Shown: positions 35,901 to 41,389, counted from the stretch's first letter. The stretch is 64,000 nucleotides of DNA from Serripes groenlandicus (GCA_031761405.1 JASEVX010000007.1:64289573-64353572), one strand, 5' to 3'. Notes: a model not told the origin generated them from the letters alone. Numbers and translations are program-made.

Positions 35901-37928
35901 AGTCTTTCTGGAGAGACGATTCAAACCCTTTGAAATATGGAACAGACATGAAGACCCCTGAATCATCATGTGACATTGTTACAACCATTTCACACCAAGC
36001 CCTCGACATAGGAGTTGAACTGGCCGCCGTGATATGACTGATTTTTTTAAAATAGGTGTTGAAACAAACAAATGCCGTAAATACATTAGAACAAAGTATT
36101 TTTTAATAACCTTGAGAAAATTCCATTGAAATTATTATACTCTCTTTTGTTTTTCTCGACTTCCACAATACTAATAGATGTTACACACATAACACAGTCA
36201 TAATAATAGGGCTCTCACTAGGCTAAATAAGCACAGGTTGTGACCTTTTTTTTGGTACAGAATGTTCTCCCAGATAAGCATTGTCATATTATCTTGCATT
36301 CTATCGAGGGTATGGCGAGAACCTTGCAGATAAGTTCATTATAACAGTTCTTGTCCTGCTTGCACTTGATAAAAACAGCAAGCATCTTGATTTCTCAATA
36401 GGAAATGGCCAGTTAACTTTGTTGATTCAGAGTAAAAGTGAATCAAATGCAGATTTCAATTGCATTCAAACAGATCTAATTTTATCACAGTTTCAATAAA
36501 GATAATTTTATTTTATACATTATACACCACCTTTTAAGCTAAAAGGTGTGTTGTTATAAGGGGGGAAAAATGCCAAAACAGTGCAAGAGACAAGTTTCGT
36601 GTTTTTTTCGCATAACAACTTAATTTCTATACCCCTTTCTCACATGCAACAACTCTGAAGCAGATGCCATGACATCGTAAACTTACCCAAACATTTTTGG
36701 TAACTCTCTTAAAATGAAAGTACAATAATTAAATAGAGTTGAAAACATGGTGATGTAACGGGAACGGGGTATAGGTGTAAATACCACTTCTATGGCATTG
36801 TTGTAGAAGCCGGCTTTTATAGCGACGTTGGTAGAGTGGTTGACCTTTTGGTAAAGTTAGGCAACGTTCATCGCGGTTAGTACCGCGATGGCTTAACGCC
36901 GGTACACGTTACAAAAGGTGGCAGCGTGGGATTTTTGGGTTGATATCACCATCATCCCTGGACCCTGTGATGTTACATAGAATCCGCTCTAGTGTACTGC
37001 TAGTGTACTGCTTGTGTTCAGTTGTGTGACTTCGGGTCGAAGTCAAGAGAAAGAGGGAGAAATGTAACGGGAACAGGGTATAGATGTAAATACGGTAACA
37101 CTTCTACGGCCTTGTCGTAGAAGCCGGCTTTTAAAGCGACGTTGGTAGAGTGGTGGTGACCCTTTCGTAAAGTTAAGCAACGTTCATCGCGGTTAGTACA
37201 TGGATGGGTGACCCGCAATGGATTAATGCCGGTACACGTTACAGTGATAAAAGCAGACATTTTTTGATCTTGAGCAATTTCTTCTTTTGTAGCCATGTTT
37301 TCAAAAAGCTGTCAGATGCAGTGTCAATATTAGGGAAAGGGTTAACATGAGCTGTCTATAGGACAGCGCTCTTGACTATTTATCTGCTTAACAGGAATGT
37401 CTTAGAAGTAATATGATAAAGCGCGGCCACAATTTTGCATTATATGCAAGATATTTATCTAATTATTTCTCTAATGATTACTTACATCTGGGACTACTAA
37501 TTCGTATTAGTAGTCCCAGCCGAGATGGTTGGGAATGGTTGTTCTAAGGTCAATGCAATGCATGATCAGGTAGTTACTGAGATATGGTCCTTAAGTTAAT
37601 GTAGTTGCAAGCCAAACTAAATAAACAGGATTTTTATGAGTAAAAAAAGGTCAACCAGAATTACTAAGTAATTAAGGGGTATGCTTTTTTAGGTAAATTT
37701 CTCTCTCTGTCAAAATGCTTTCGATAGTTGCTTGCTGCAGAGGCGACAGAAAAACGTCTGTTTGTAAGAAGGTTGTAATAATTGGTTAATGAAGATTCGT
37801 TTGTTTACATGAAAATAGGTTTAAAAGGCAGCGATAATCACGGATAATCACTTCACGTCATACACAATGATAAAAAGAATACCTACATTCCAAAAGTGTT
37901 CGTCTTCATCGTCTGACAATTCAAACAT
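17237..37928 (-). CDS. HROB: HROB (MCM8IP) homologous-recombination OB-fold protein, nine exons, 3' end unresolved
   Basis: Exons in transcript order: 37928-37887, 35634-35520, 34469-34138, 32716-32639, 31069-30932, 29038-28930, 27942-27857, 19706-19505 and 17965-17237. All internal borders are AG/GT and each exon's end phase fits the next (0,1,0,0,0,1,0,1,1), giving 610 codons plus one base. Key matches to animal HROB, from memory of the family: KRKFPGPAGVLPKL (about residues 150-163), and the OB-fold region (about 225-325) with GKMHGTIHNDL, VGTVLVLKQ and NKNHYLNITPNNLV. Known role: HROB binds MCM8-MCM9 and supports DNA synthesis during nuclear homologous recombination. The region after the OB fold is rich in Ser, Asn and Thr and looks disordered. 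The last exon, beyond 17237 on the minus strand, was not identified. Vertebrate HROB is about 650 aa, so little is missing. Identity is strong; exact gene ends are inferred. Confidence 0.88.
18022..18285 (+). repeat. Tandem-repeat element, one-unit remnant
   Basis: Starts CTAGAACTATCACTGAAGATG and ends near CCGGACAAAATATGGCTTCCG plus (GACA)n, like the element at 25189 but with a single unit. It lies just upstream of HROB exon 9. Confidence 0.65.
18561..18770 (-). repeat. TTAA-MITE, decayed
   Basis: TTAATCCTTTCCCACATAC on the left, central AGAAATTGCTTGTTTTGGGC; right end lost. Confidence 0.6.
18870..19104 (+). repeat. TTAA-MITE
   Basis: Full-length, TTAA at both ends, with minor changes (GAGGGAAAAGGGTTAA). 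Confidence 0.88.
19505..19706 (-). CDS. HROB: HROB exon 8 (end of OB fold)
   Basis: 202 bp; acceptor ATTGCAG, donor GTAAGT inside TCATTTT|GTAAGT. It starts VSIISISNKNHYLNITPNNL and continues VCLYHIKEN; NHYLN(V/I)TPNNLV is the end of the HROB OB fold. The rest (about residues 324-367) is a mixed helical or linker segment. Unspliced reading would hit a TGA 18 bp past the donor, so the phase-1 splice is preferred; the next exon accepts that phase. Confidence 0.93.
19860..20045. repeat. TTAA-MITE, strongly decayed
   Basis: AACATTGCGGCAAAAAGAGAAATTG and TCCACTGCTGCAGATTTG identify it; ends lost. Confidence 0.5.
20117..21035 (+). mobile_element. HINE/pearl-like element with about four 180-bp units
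   Basis: Starts AACAAGAGGGCCATGATGGC, a small palindrome, and ends CTCACCTTGAGCAAAGCTCA plus GGTGAGCTAAAA, a strong 3' hairpin. Core units carry CCCCGCCCCCTGGCGGCCAT, CAACATGGCTTGAAGGAATC and GGAACATTTCTACAAAATTA. Closest relative here is at 47357. It lies in the 8.15-kb HROB intron. No protein; presumably mobilised in trans. Confidence 0.85.
21141..22244 (+). mobile_element. HINE/pearl-like element, subtype with GGCTTTCAGCC 3' hairpin (copy 1)
   Basis: Starts AACAAGAGGCCCAAGAGGGC. Units are as in the element at 20117. The 3' end is GACTGGCTTTCAGCCAGTGG then AGCTAAAA, preceded by an (ACGC)n run. Almost identical to the copy at 23671. Confidence 0.85.
22245..22516. repeat. Low-copy repeat with CACTTGTCC blocks
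   Basis: CCACTTGTCCAGGACAAGTG is palindromic. CACTTGTCC and TAGCCCGGAC recur at 27480-27590. Function and class unknown. Confidence 0.4.
22517..23627. mobile_element. TIR-bounded element carrying six 156-bp tandem units
   Basis: Ends TAGTCCCCTACCGG (22517-22530) and CCGGTAGGGGACTA (23614-23627) are perfect 14-bp inverted repeats. GAAAATAAAG-type unit starts recur every 156 bp from 22601 (22757, 22913, 23069, 23225, 23381). Then comes a (GACT)n run. Units are almost identical. This fits MITEs with internal tandem repeats described in clams. It lies between the twin elements at 21141 and 23671. Confidence 0.8.
23671..24945 (+). mobile_element. HINE/pearl-like element, GGCTTTCAGCC subtype (copy 2)
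   Basis: Same start, units and 3' end as the copy at 21141, with one extra core unit (about 170 bp) near 24480-24650 and few base changes. Confidence 0.85.
24946..25188. other. Unique AT-rich DNA
   Basis: No frame, hairpin or repeat seen apart from a weak GGTCACCGATTTAGGTCCCT phrase near 25111. Confidence 0.4.
25189..26436 (+). mobile_element. Tandem-repeat element with 3' GGGGGTATA hairpin
   Basis: Starts AACTAGAAATATCACTGAAG. About seven units of 130-170 bp with AAAAAGTAACAAAGGGC, AATAACTCTGTATTTAGA and AGTTATGCTCCGGACAAG follow, then (CCGA)n. The final hairpin is TATACCCCCCCAAAAC / GTTTTTTGGGGGTATA. Same class as 57723 and 18022. Confidence 0.8.
26437..27418 (-). promoter_or_regulatory. 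Repeat-free island in the large HROB intron with promoter-like motifs
   Basis: About 980 bp without the repeat families that fill the rest of this intron. On the minus strand, AAAATGGCGGC (about 26660-26672), the YY1-type motif common at 5' ends of animal genes, overlaps an ATG opening MAAMLRIIPQHQSDYLKYPD. A possible GTAAAT donor follows after LTK. CCAAT/ATTGG motifs lie near 26790, 26873 and 27217, and an X-box-like GTTACCATAACAAA at 27346-27333. It may be an internal promoter or first exon, or a conserved enhancer. Confidence 0.3.
27418..27610. repeat. CACTTGTCC low-copy repeat, copy 2
   Basis: CCGGGCTACCAGACAC, CCACTTGTCCGGGAC and GACTTGTCCCGGACGTCGGG link it to 22245-22380. Ends undefined. 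Confidence 0.4.
27700..27845 (+). repeat. HINE-like 3' fragments
   Basis: CAGTCACAATAACTACCCTTGAGC and CTTCGGCTCAGGTGATCTAAAA are two decayed 3' ends. The second ends 12 bp beyond the donor of HROB exon 7. Confidence 0.5.
27857..27942 (-). CDS. HROB: HROB exon 7 (OB fold)
   Basis: 86 bp; acceptor CTGTTTTCAG, donor GTAGGA. Encodes about residues 272-300, GKMHGTIHNDLMTEYEAEL then QVGTVLVLKQ. This matches the central HROB OB-fold signature (G-x-M-x-G-T-(V/I)-H and G-x-V-L-x-LKQ). The downstream intron, 27856 to 19707, is about 8.15 kb and full of repeats. Confidence 0.92.
28000..28258 (+). repeat. HINE-like 3' fragment
   Basis: TTTCTGATGCCAAAGTAACC, TCTGGTGAGGACATTGAGAGG and CCATGCCATAAGCTGGACTGG then GGAGCTTAAAA are the tail of the family seen at 21141; a (CA)n run precedes the end. 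Confidence 0.6.
28259..28714. other. HROB intron, nothing recognised
   Basis: AT-rich, no repeat family or exon signal seen apart from a GACGGACAAACAGACAGAC run near 28530. Confidence 0.4.
28715..28912 (-). repeat. TTAA-MITE, internally deleted
   Basis: TTAACCCTTTCCCACATAC to GAGGGAAAGGGTTAA; the centre is reduced. It ends 17 bp from the HROB exon 6 donor. Confidence 0.82.
28930..29038 (-). CDS. HROB: HROB exon 6 (OB fold)
   Basis: 109 bp; acceptor TTTTGAATAG, donor GTAACT. Encodes about residues 236-271, including AWLLFGVIEGIENLGSEAS and VSIKDRS, and the first base of a Gly codon completed by exon 7. It aligns in order with the early OB strands of vertebrate HROB, which run into a D-x-T-G-x-M turn; here the turn reads KDRSGKM across the splice junction. 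A TTAA-MITE ends 17 bp beyond the donor. Confidence 0.85.
29138..29340 (-). repeat. TTAA-MITE, decayed
   Basis: AACCCTTACCCACATAGAGC to ATGTGTGTAAG; centre AGAAATTGCTTGTTTTGAGC. Confidence 0.65.
29393..29594 (-). repeat. TTAA-MITE with right-side deletion
   Basis: Left end mutated (GATAAACCTTTCCCTC), right end GAGGGAAAGGGTTAA; the CTGCTGCAGAGGCGTC block is deleted. Confidence 0.8.
29830..30560. repeat. Decayed tandem-repeat element, about 130-150-bp units
   Basis: GGGGCCATAACTCCATCAGA, AAATTAGTGGTTT and GAGTTATCA recur. The right end, CAGACCGACCAACCGACAAG then ATATACATCCC, resembles the 3' part of the class at 25189. Confidence 0.5.
30770..30915. repeat. Palindromic element, copy 2
   Basis: Arms 30808-30824 and 30842-30858 (CCCTATGTTGTGGGTAC) are perfect. 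Flanks match the copy at 1940-2112. It ends about 15 bp from the HROB exon 5 donor. Confidence 0.7.
30932..31069 (-). CDS. HROB: HROB exon 5 (start of OB-fold region)
   Basis: 138 bp, 46 codons, phase 0 at both ends; acceptor TTTAAACAG, donor GTAATG. Encodes about residues 190-235, including DPWQELNKDIGEEG and MRKFSIASTLLK. The aromatic-acidic stretch and following helix correspond to the segment just before the first OB strand in vertebrate HROB. A palindromic repeat element ends about 15 bp beyond the donor. Confidence 0.75.
31090..31374. repeat. Decayed tandem-repeat units in HROB intron
   Basis: AGAGGGCAATCACTCTGTT and GTACCAAAGATAATTGAAATC are like the units at 29830. No borders. Confidence 0.4.
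31375..31594 (+). repeat. TTAA-MITE
   Basis: Complete ends with TTAA, small deletion near the centre. Confidence 0.88.
31845..31990 (-). repeat. TTAA-MITE, decayed
   Basis: AACATTGTGGAAAAGGGAG...CATTTTGAGCAATTTC and GATGCATCAAAATATGTC; ends lost. Confidence 0.5.
32213..32446 (+). repeat. TTAA-MITE
   Basis: Full-length with TTAA at both ends and a small TTGG insertion in TAGGTTGGTTATCC. Confidence 0.88.
32639..32716 (-). CDS. HROB: HROB exon 4
   Basis: 78 bp, 26 codons, MPGQSIDIGLHTSTPETQQ then KENKSPQ; acceptor TTATTTTCAG, donor GTAGTA, phase 0 at both ends. The peptide lies in the linker between the PGPAG motif and the OB fold. It is supported by splice signals, an open frame and phase rather than by similarity. 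The tail of a tandem-repeat element lies about 60-140 bp upstream. Confidence 0.65.
32773..32856 (+). repeat. 3' tail of a tandem-repeat element
   Basis: (CAGA)n followed by hairpin CCACCTTTTTTCTTCG / CGAAAAAGCGGGGG and ATAATAAG, equal to the tail of the next element (33780-33827). Confidence 0.65.
32857..33827 (+). mobile_element. Tandem-repeat element, six units of about 152 bp
   Basis: GCTGCGGACG recurs at 32984, 33134, 33289, 33441, 33596 and 33748. Units carry CTACCAGCTAGTTACTGAG and GACGGGCATCATCCCAGTAT. It ends in (GACG)n and the hairpin CCCCTCCTTTTTTCTTCG / CGAAAAAGCTGGGG then ATAATAAA. Units are nearly identical. Same 3' architecture as the tail at 32773. In the HROB intron between exons 3 and 4. 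Confidence 0.8.
33911..33952 (+). repeat. HINE-like 5' end fragment
   Basis: AACAAGAGGACCATAATGGCC then ATTCACCTGAG: only the 5' signature is left. Confidence 0.55.
34078..34118. repeat. TTAA-MITE terminal fragment
   Basis: TTCTGCAGCAGAC and GTATGTGGGAAAGTGTTAA only. Ends 20 bp from the donor of HROB exon 3. Confidence 0.5.
34138..34469 (-). CDS. HROB: HROB exon 3 (PGPAG motif)
   Basis: 332 bp, acceptor TTGTTTACAG, donor GTAAAT. Encodes about residues 53-163, rich in Ser, Thr, Arg and Lys, with no predicted fold. It ends with ITPTRKRKFPGPAGVLPKL; the basic run followed by FPGPAG-LP is the most recognisable HROB motif outside the OB fold. The exon ends in phase 0. A TTAA-MITE fragment ends 20 bp downstream of the donor. 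Confidence 0.88.
34600..34888 (-). mobile_element. tRNA-derived SINE
   Basis: On the minus strand the head reads GCCGAGCCCCGGTAGTTCAG and TCGGTAGCG (A box), with GGTTGTGAGTTTGAATCCCG (B box region). The tail ends near CGGCGTTAAACCCC. Same family as 49615. Confidence 0.85.
34889..35092 (+). repeat. HINE-like fragment
   Basis: GAACAATTTTGAAAGAGG, CCAAAGGAAGATTCCTGTAAAG and GGGGGAGAGGTTGTTTGAAG are decayed core and tail phrases. Confidence 0.45.
35093..35329 (-). repeat. TTAA-MITE
   Basis: TTAAACCCTTTCCCACATAC to GTGGGAAAGGTTTAA; full-length, moderately diverged. Confidence 0.82.
35520..35634 (-). CDS. HROB: HROB exon 2
   Basis: 115 bp, acceptor TTTGCAG, donor GTAAGA. It encodes about residues 15-52, starting DIPLHDVTEKNS and containing VPDSSCIGQPSKK; the SCIG stretch resembles the N-terminal part of vertebrate HROB. 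It starts in phase 0 and ends with one base of a Cys codon completed by exon 3. It belongs to the disordered N-terminal half. Confidence 0.7.
35643..36628. other. HROB intron 1, mostly unique
   Basis: Contains a MITE scrap (35660-35700), a GTGACCTTGACCTTCAACTG phrase of the 120-bp repeat type near 35840 and a SINE scrap (GAACTGGCCGCCGTGATATG near 36016). Nothing else recognised. Confidence 0.4.
36754..36913 (+). repeat. 5' LTR of the miniature element
   Basis: Same ends as the 3' LTR. It keeps GCAACGTTCATCGCGG and GTTAGTAC, but the box C segment is missing and the flanking letters differ (TACCGCGATGGCTTAACG). The divergence shows the insertion is not new, although recombination or conversion could also explain the gap. 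Confidence 0.8.
37063..37243 (+). repeat. 3' LTR with 5S rRNA internal-promoter region
   Basis: AGTTAAGCAACGT, GGTTAGTAC and GGATGGGTGACC lie in the same order and at the same spacing (20 and 10 bases between starts) as box A and box C of eukaryotic 5S rRNA genes, and GCCGGTACACG follows where 5S ends. TCTACGGCC at 37103 resembles the 5S 5' end, but is about 20 bases too far upstream. Not a working 5S gene: the 5' half is unlike 5S. Confidence 0.75.
37488..37519. repeat. Perfect 13-bp hairpin
   Basis: CTGGGACTACTAA - TTCGTA - TTAGTAGTCCCAG; an exact inverted repeat with a 6-nt loop in HROB intron 1. No T-run, so no terminator-like logic; no family known. Confidence 0.85.
37690..37775 (-). 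repeat. TTAA-MITE right fragment
   Basis: CAAAATGCTTTCGATAGTTGCTTGC then TGCAGAGGCGACAG; end mutated. Confidence 0.5.
37887..37928 (-). CDS. HROB: HROB exon 1 (start codon)
   Basis: Fourteen codons, MFELSDDEDEHFWN, followed by a GTAGGT donor in phase 0, which fits the phase-0 start of the next exon. The acidic start resembles the acidic N-terminus of vertebrate HROB. G at -3 of the ATG gives a fair Kozak context. A possible acceptor (CTTACAG) lies about 20 bp upstream, so a 5' UTR intron is possible. The exon is short and assigned by phase and context only. Confidence 0.5.
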
Positions 37929-38100
37929 CGCAAATGAAAGACTTTCGCTGTAAGGTGTATATAGTTCTTACAATGTTTTAAATGTCAAACCCAAAATGTA
38001 TTTATTGAAAAACTCGCGCGGAATGTATATGCGGTGCGCGTGATAATTCATACATCGTGATTTTTACATGCTCAAAATTCTGTTAAAGATGATATGAAAT
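37929..38100 (-). promoter_or_regulatory. Putative HROB 5' flank
   Basis: This unique DNA directly upstream of the HROB start codon holds a local CpG cluster on the plus strand (CTCGCGCGG and GGTGCGCGTG near 38010-38042) in an otherwise CpG-poor, AT-rich region. No TATA box is placed with confidence. A TSS here is an inference from the start codon and CpG bias. Confidence 0.25.
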
Positions 38101-38468
38101 GAAAAGGAAAAAAAAAACAATAACCTAATATATAAAATGTTTGATTATAGCTGCGGAGGCTTGTCAAGGCCATAGTCAAGAAATTAAATTAAAAAGGAAG
38201 AGATATACATGTATGATCAAAGTTGTGTGTTTTACTATTTCTTATTTACCTGTCCAAACCTTTTCAAAAATGGTAAACCAGCTGTGACATCACATGAGAC
38301 CTACCTAATATACAGATAGTGCTAATGTTACTGTACATATTTGAGTCGTGAGAACGTACTGTAGCATGCAACACATATTTAATTTGAGGATTACAGACAA
38401 TATATGTCCATTTAACCGATTACAAAATAAAATAAAATTTGGCTTAAAAGTGTTATTGTTTTTAGTCC

Positions 38469-38582
38469 AACCCAGGCTTAATCCGAGACTTTTCTGACCC
38501 TAAAACCCTTTTTTTTTGCAACTTAGGCTGCAAAAAAAAAAAAGGCTTTTAGGGTCAGAGAAGTCTCTGATTAACCCTGGCT
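38469..38582. repeat. Fold-back element, 35-bp arms
   Basis: CCCAGGCTTAATCCGAGACT at the left pairs with AGTCTCTGATTAACCCTGG at the right, continuing through CTGACCCTAAAA / TTTTAGGGTCAG. The loop holds GCAACTTAGGCTGC between poly(T) and poly(A). The whole stretch is nearly one hairpin of about 114 bp, upstream of HROB. Confidence 0.8.
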
Positions 38583-39269
38583 ATACTTATTAGTGATTAT
38601 TTCAAGTGTATATTTAGATCTTCCCTGTGTATGCATGCTATCTTATCCAAGTTCTCATGATAGTCGGGCTTTTTATAAAGTTTCATAGACAGATGAGTGA
38701 AAAGTACAGATTCAGATCAAAATATGGGGATACCTAGACTGATCCGAGTCTGCACTATGCAAATGTCCTGTGACAAAACTTATTCACTATTAAAAAGAAC
38801 ATATAATGCATAGCATGTTAACTTAGGTATTATTCAAATAGGTAGACACCCTTACATATTATTGTTCCAGTCTGTTGCAATTAAAGAAAATTAAGTTCTT
38901 ACATAAATTCTTAGAAATCCGAAAATAATTCAATGAATCATGGTTACTGATCACTTCTTATTACTTCAATGCATGTATCTTTAATTTATTAGCTTATATC
39001 TCAAAGATTTATGTAAGCACTTAAACTTAGGAATTCTTCTTTATATATTGTAAATGACTTCATTGGAACAAAATTTTGAAATATGACTTTATTGGGTTAA
39101 GTTCAAATGATTCCATTACCCCTTTAAACTTATTTATTAAGTAGGTGCACGGAGATAAAAATATTATGATAAAAATGTCTTGAATAATATATATATAATA
39201 TTCAAGTATTCGATCATTCTAGTTTCTTATTGAATTTATAGTTTTCTCATTTCTGTTATCAATCTTTTG
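38583..39269. other. Intergenic AT-rich DNA
   Basis: No repeats or frames recognised; a short (TA)n run near 39190. Confidence 0.4.
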
Positions 39270-39367
39270 TTATTCTACAATGCAGAATTTTAGACTCCGA
39301 TCTTGTTCAGCTCGTTCAATCTCATGTTGACTGGCCTTCTTCAACTTTGCACAATTTGAAGTATGCT
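39270..39367 (-). CDS. Candidate short terminal exon, unknown gene
   Basis: An acceptor-like TGTCTTTTTACATTAG is followed by 31 open codons starting HTSNCAKLKKASQHEIERAE and ending SLKFCIVE, then TAA. The peptide is charged and helical in character. No family is recognised and no partner exon was found between this point and MGLL. It may be chance; alternatively an alternative 5' or 3' exon of a neighbour. Confidence 0.18.
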
Positions 39368-39449
39368 CTAATGTAAAAAGACAGAGACAACAACAGGATT
39401 TTCACAGCAATTACCGATTTAGCTTTTCAATAGTGCAGCCTTTTTAGCA

Positions 39450-39654
39450 ATGCAGGCTTTCAATCCAGGGGATGCAAGTTCGAACCCCAGCTTCAGATAT
39501 TAGACAAAAGTCAATGCAACAAACGTACTTCATCTTCCATCAATGGTTAAACAGTATATGAGGAAAAGCAACAAGTTGCTTGGAATGAATGTTGTGTGGA
39601 GTGAGAAAGCCAGGAGACACATGGATAGGTGAACTGACCAGCGTGATATGACTT
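39450..39654 (+). repeat. SINE remnant
   Basis: CAAGTTCGAACCCCAG is a B-box-like motif. ATTAGACAAAAGTCAATGC, GAATGTTGTGTGGAGTGAG and GGTGAACTGACC match the body of SINE 49615 in plus orientation. Confidence 0.6.
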
Positions 39655-40170
39655 AACAAGAGGCCCATGAGGGCCTATGCTCTACTGGCATTGATCTGGC
39701 TTGTTTCAAAAGGAACCAATATGTCATCAATATTCAAATACCATCTAAGTTTGGTGAAGATCAGATAGTAAATGGAAGCTCTATTGTGTTCACAAGCTGT
39801 ATTATAGCAATTTTGACAATTTCAAGGGCCATAATCCAGCCATGCATGGGTAGATCTTGCCGTTTTTTAGAAATTAACCAAACTCTCATGGATATCTAAC
39901 TACTGTATAAGTTTGATTGAGATACAATAAAAAATAAGGACTGTATCATGTTAACAAGCCCTATTATAGCAATTTTGACCATTTCAAGGTCCATACTCCA
40001 GTCATGCATGGGCGGATCTGGCTGGTTTGGAACCGAGCTCTCATGGATATCTAACTACTGTATAAGTTTGGTTGAGATACAATCAAAAGTGAAGACTGTA
40101 TCGTGTTAACAAGAAATTGTTACGGACGACAGACGAATCGCCACGACATAAGCCCTTAGTAGAGCTAAAA
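39655..40170 (+). mobile_element. HINE-like element, short
   Basis: Starts AACAAGAGGCCCATGAGGGC, has two or three units with ATGGATATCTAACTACTGTA, and ends ACGACATAAGCCCTTAGTAG then AGCTAAAA. Confidence 0.7.
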
Positions 40171-40185
40171 ATTGTTGAAATGTCA

Positions 40186-40411
40186 TTAACCCTTTCCCAT
40201 ATACGACAATTCTGCAGCAGAAAACTGAACATATTTTGTCAAATAATGGAAAATCTCTATGATTGAATGGATGATATGACTAAAAGTGGAAAACATTGTG
40301 TCAAAAGGAGAAATTGCATGTTTTGTGCAATTTCTTCTTTTGTTACTATGTTTTCAAAAAGCTGTCTGCTGCAGACGTGTCAGAAAGCGTCTATTTGAGG
40401 GAAAGGGTTAA
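40186..40411 (-). repeat. TTAA-MITE
   Basis: Full-length near-consensus copy, TTAA at both ends, starting 16 bp after the HINE-like element. Confidence 0.9.
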
Positions 40412-40520
40412 TCCTGACACAATCCAGTCAGTTGTAATGCTAACCCCTCCACCTTGAGCGCCATTTTTTAAGTCTTTGGTATGACCGCCGGATCAAATCT
40501 GCGACCTCCTGTTATTTTAA
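40412..40520 (-). repeat. SINE remnant
   Basis: CAGTCAGTTGTAATGCTAACC, AAGTCTTTGGTATGACC and CAAATCTGCGACC correspond to the body and B box of the SINE at 50945. Confidence 0.55.
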
Positions 40521-41096
40521 TGGATGCATCAATTTAATGACAACTCAATAAAAACACAGTTAAAATAAAAGTTTTAATACAATCATAAAAGAACTGTACT
40601 AAAAATATAATTTATTATGTACATATAAAATAAATGTAGTTTAGTATGAACATAAATAAGATGTAAATATTGTCCTATATTTTTCACCTGATTTTATAGA
40701 ACTTAAATAGATTCAAAATTACTTTACACATATATAAGGAAAATACAATGGGACCTAGTGGCCATGATTTACAACCAAGAATCATAGTCGAGTCATGCAG
40801 GGAACATTTCAACCTGTTTATTTACAAATTGGTCAAGTACTTTTGCAAGAAAAGACGTTTTAAATTATTTTTTCTGTGTTTATGAGGAGAAAAAAACTTG
40901 CCATGCTCTTTCAACAAAATGGAATAATTTGTAATCTTAGTATAGAGACAAAGGTCCTCTTTCCCAAGATTTATAACACTTTTAGATTTTTTAAATCATA
41001 TAATAGGGAATTCATGTTACATAATTGAAAAAGGACCAAAAGGAAATTGTTTTGAAATTGATCCATTGGTTTAGAAATTGAAAACATTTGTAACAA
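40521..41096. other. Intergenic AT-rich DNA
   Basis: No gene; a possible weak HINE core phrase near 40740-40860 (GGGACCTAGTGGCCATG). Confidence 0.4.
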
Positions 41097-41326
41097 TTAA
41101 CCCTTTCCCTCATATAGACGCGTTCTGACGCCTCTGCAGCAGACAGCTTTTTGAAATCATAGTGACAAAAGAAGAAATTGCTCAAAACGAGCAATTTCTC
41201 CTTTTGCCACAATGTTTTCCACTTTTTGTCATAGGTTATCCATTCAATTATAGAGATTTTCTACTTTTTGACAAAATATGTTTAAAGTCGTCTGCTGCAG
41301 AATTGTCGTATGAGGGAAAGGGTTAA
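41097..41326 (+). repeat. TTAA-MITE, reference copy
   Basis: 230 bp between TTAA and TTAA. Three nested inverted-repeat tiers are visible: outer CCCTTTCCCTCATA / TATGAGGGAAAGGG; subterminal CTCTGCAGCAGAC / GTCTGCTGCAGA about 30-45 bp in; and a central AGAAATTGCTC-AAAAC-GAGCAATTTCT palindrome. No coding capacity. TTAA target duplication plus CCC ends suggests piggyBac-type mobilisation. Nested copies (43534, 60497) confirm TTAA as the target. Confidence 0.93.
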
Positions 41327-41389
41327 TGTTTGTCAAACATTCTGCCCAGACGAGCATCACATTGTCAGGAACATGTGAAAGATGAATTA

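Larger units (their letters stand above)
36754..37243 (+). mobile_element. Miniature LTR retrotransposon (TRIM) with 5S rRNA-derived LTRs
   Basis: Two direct repeats, 36754-36913 and 37063-37243, start TGTAACGGGAAC and end GGTACACGTTACA, so both have TG...CA ends. GTGA flanks the whole (36750-36753 and 37244-37247). Five bases after the left repeat, TGGCAGCGTGGGATT resembles the complement of a tRNA-Leu 3' end with one base missing. Just before the right repeat AAGAGAAAGAGGGAGAAA is a polypurine tract. The 149-bp interior has no ORF. Each LTR contains 5S rRNA-like sequence; the right one is more complete, while the left lacks about 20 bp there. It would need another element's proteins to move. 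Confidence 0.85.
36629..37345 (-). repeat. TTAA-MITE split by a nested LTR retrotransposon
   Basis: Left half TATACCCCTTTCTCACATG to GTTGAAAACATGGTGA, right half GTGATAAAAGCAGAC to TTAGGGAAAGGGTTAA. The 490-bp insertion at 36754 separates them, duplicating GTGA. Confidence 0.8.

Noticed and set aside
36900..37243. Functional 5S rRNA gene
   Set aside because: Only the internal-promoter half resembles 5S, the 5' half does not, and the sequence is part of an LTR with matching partner.
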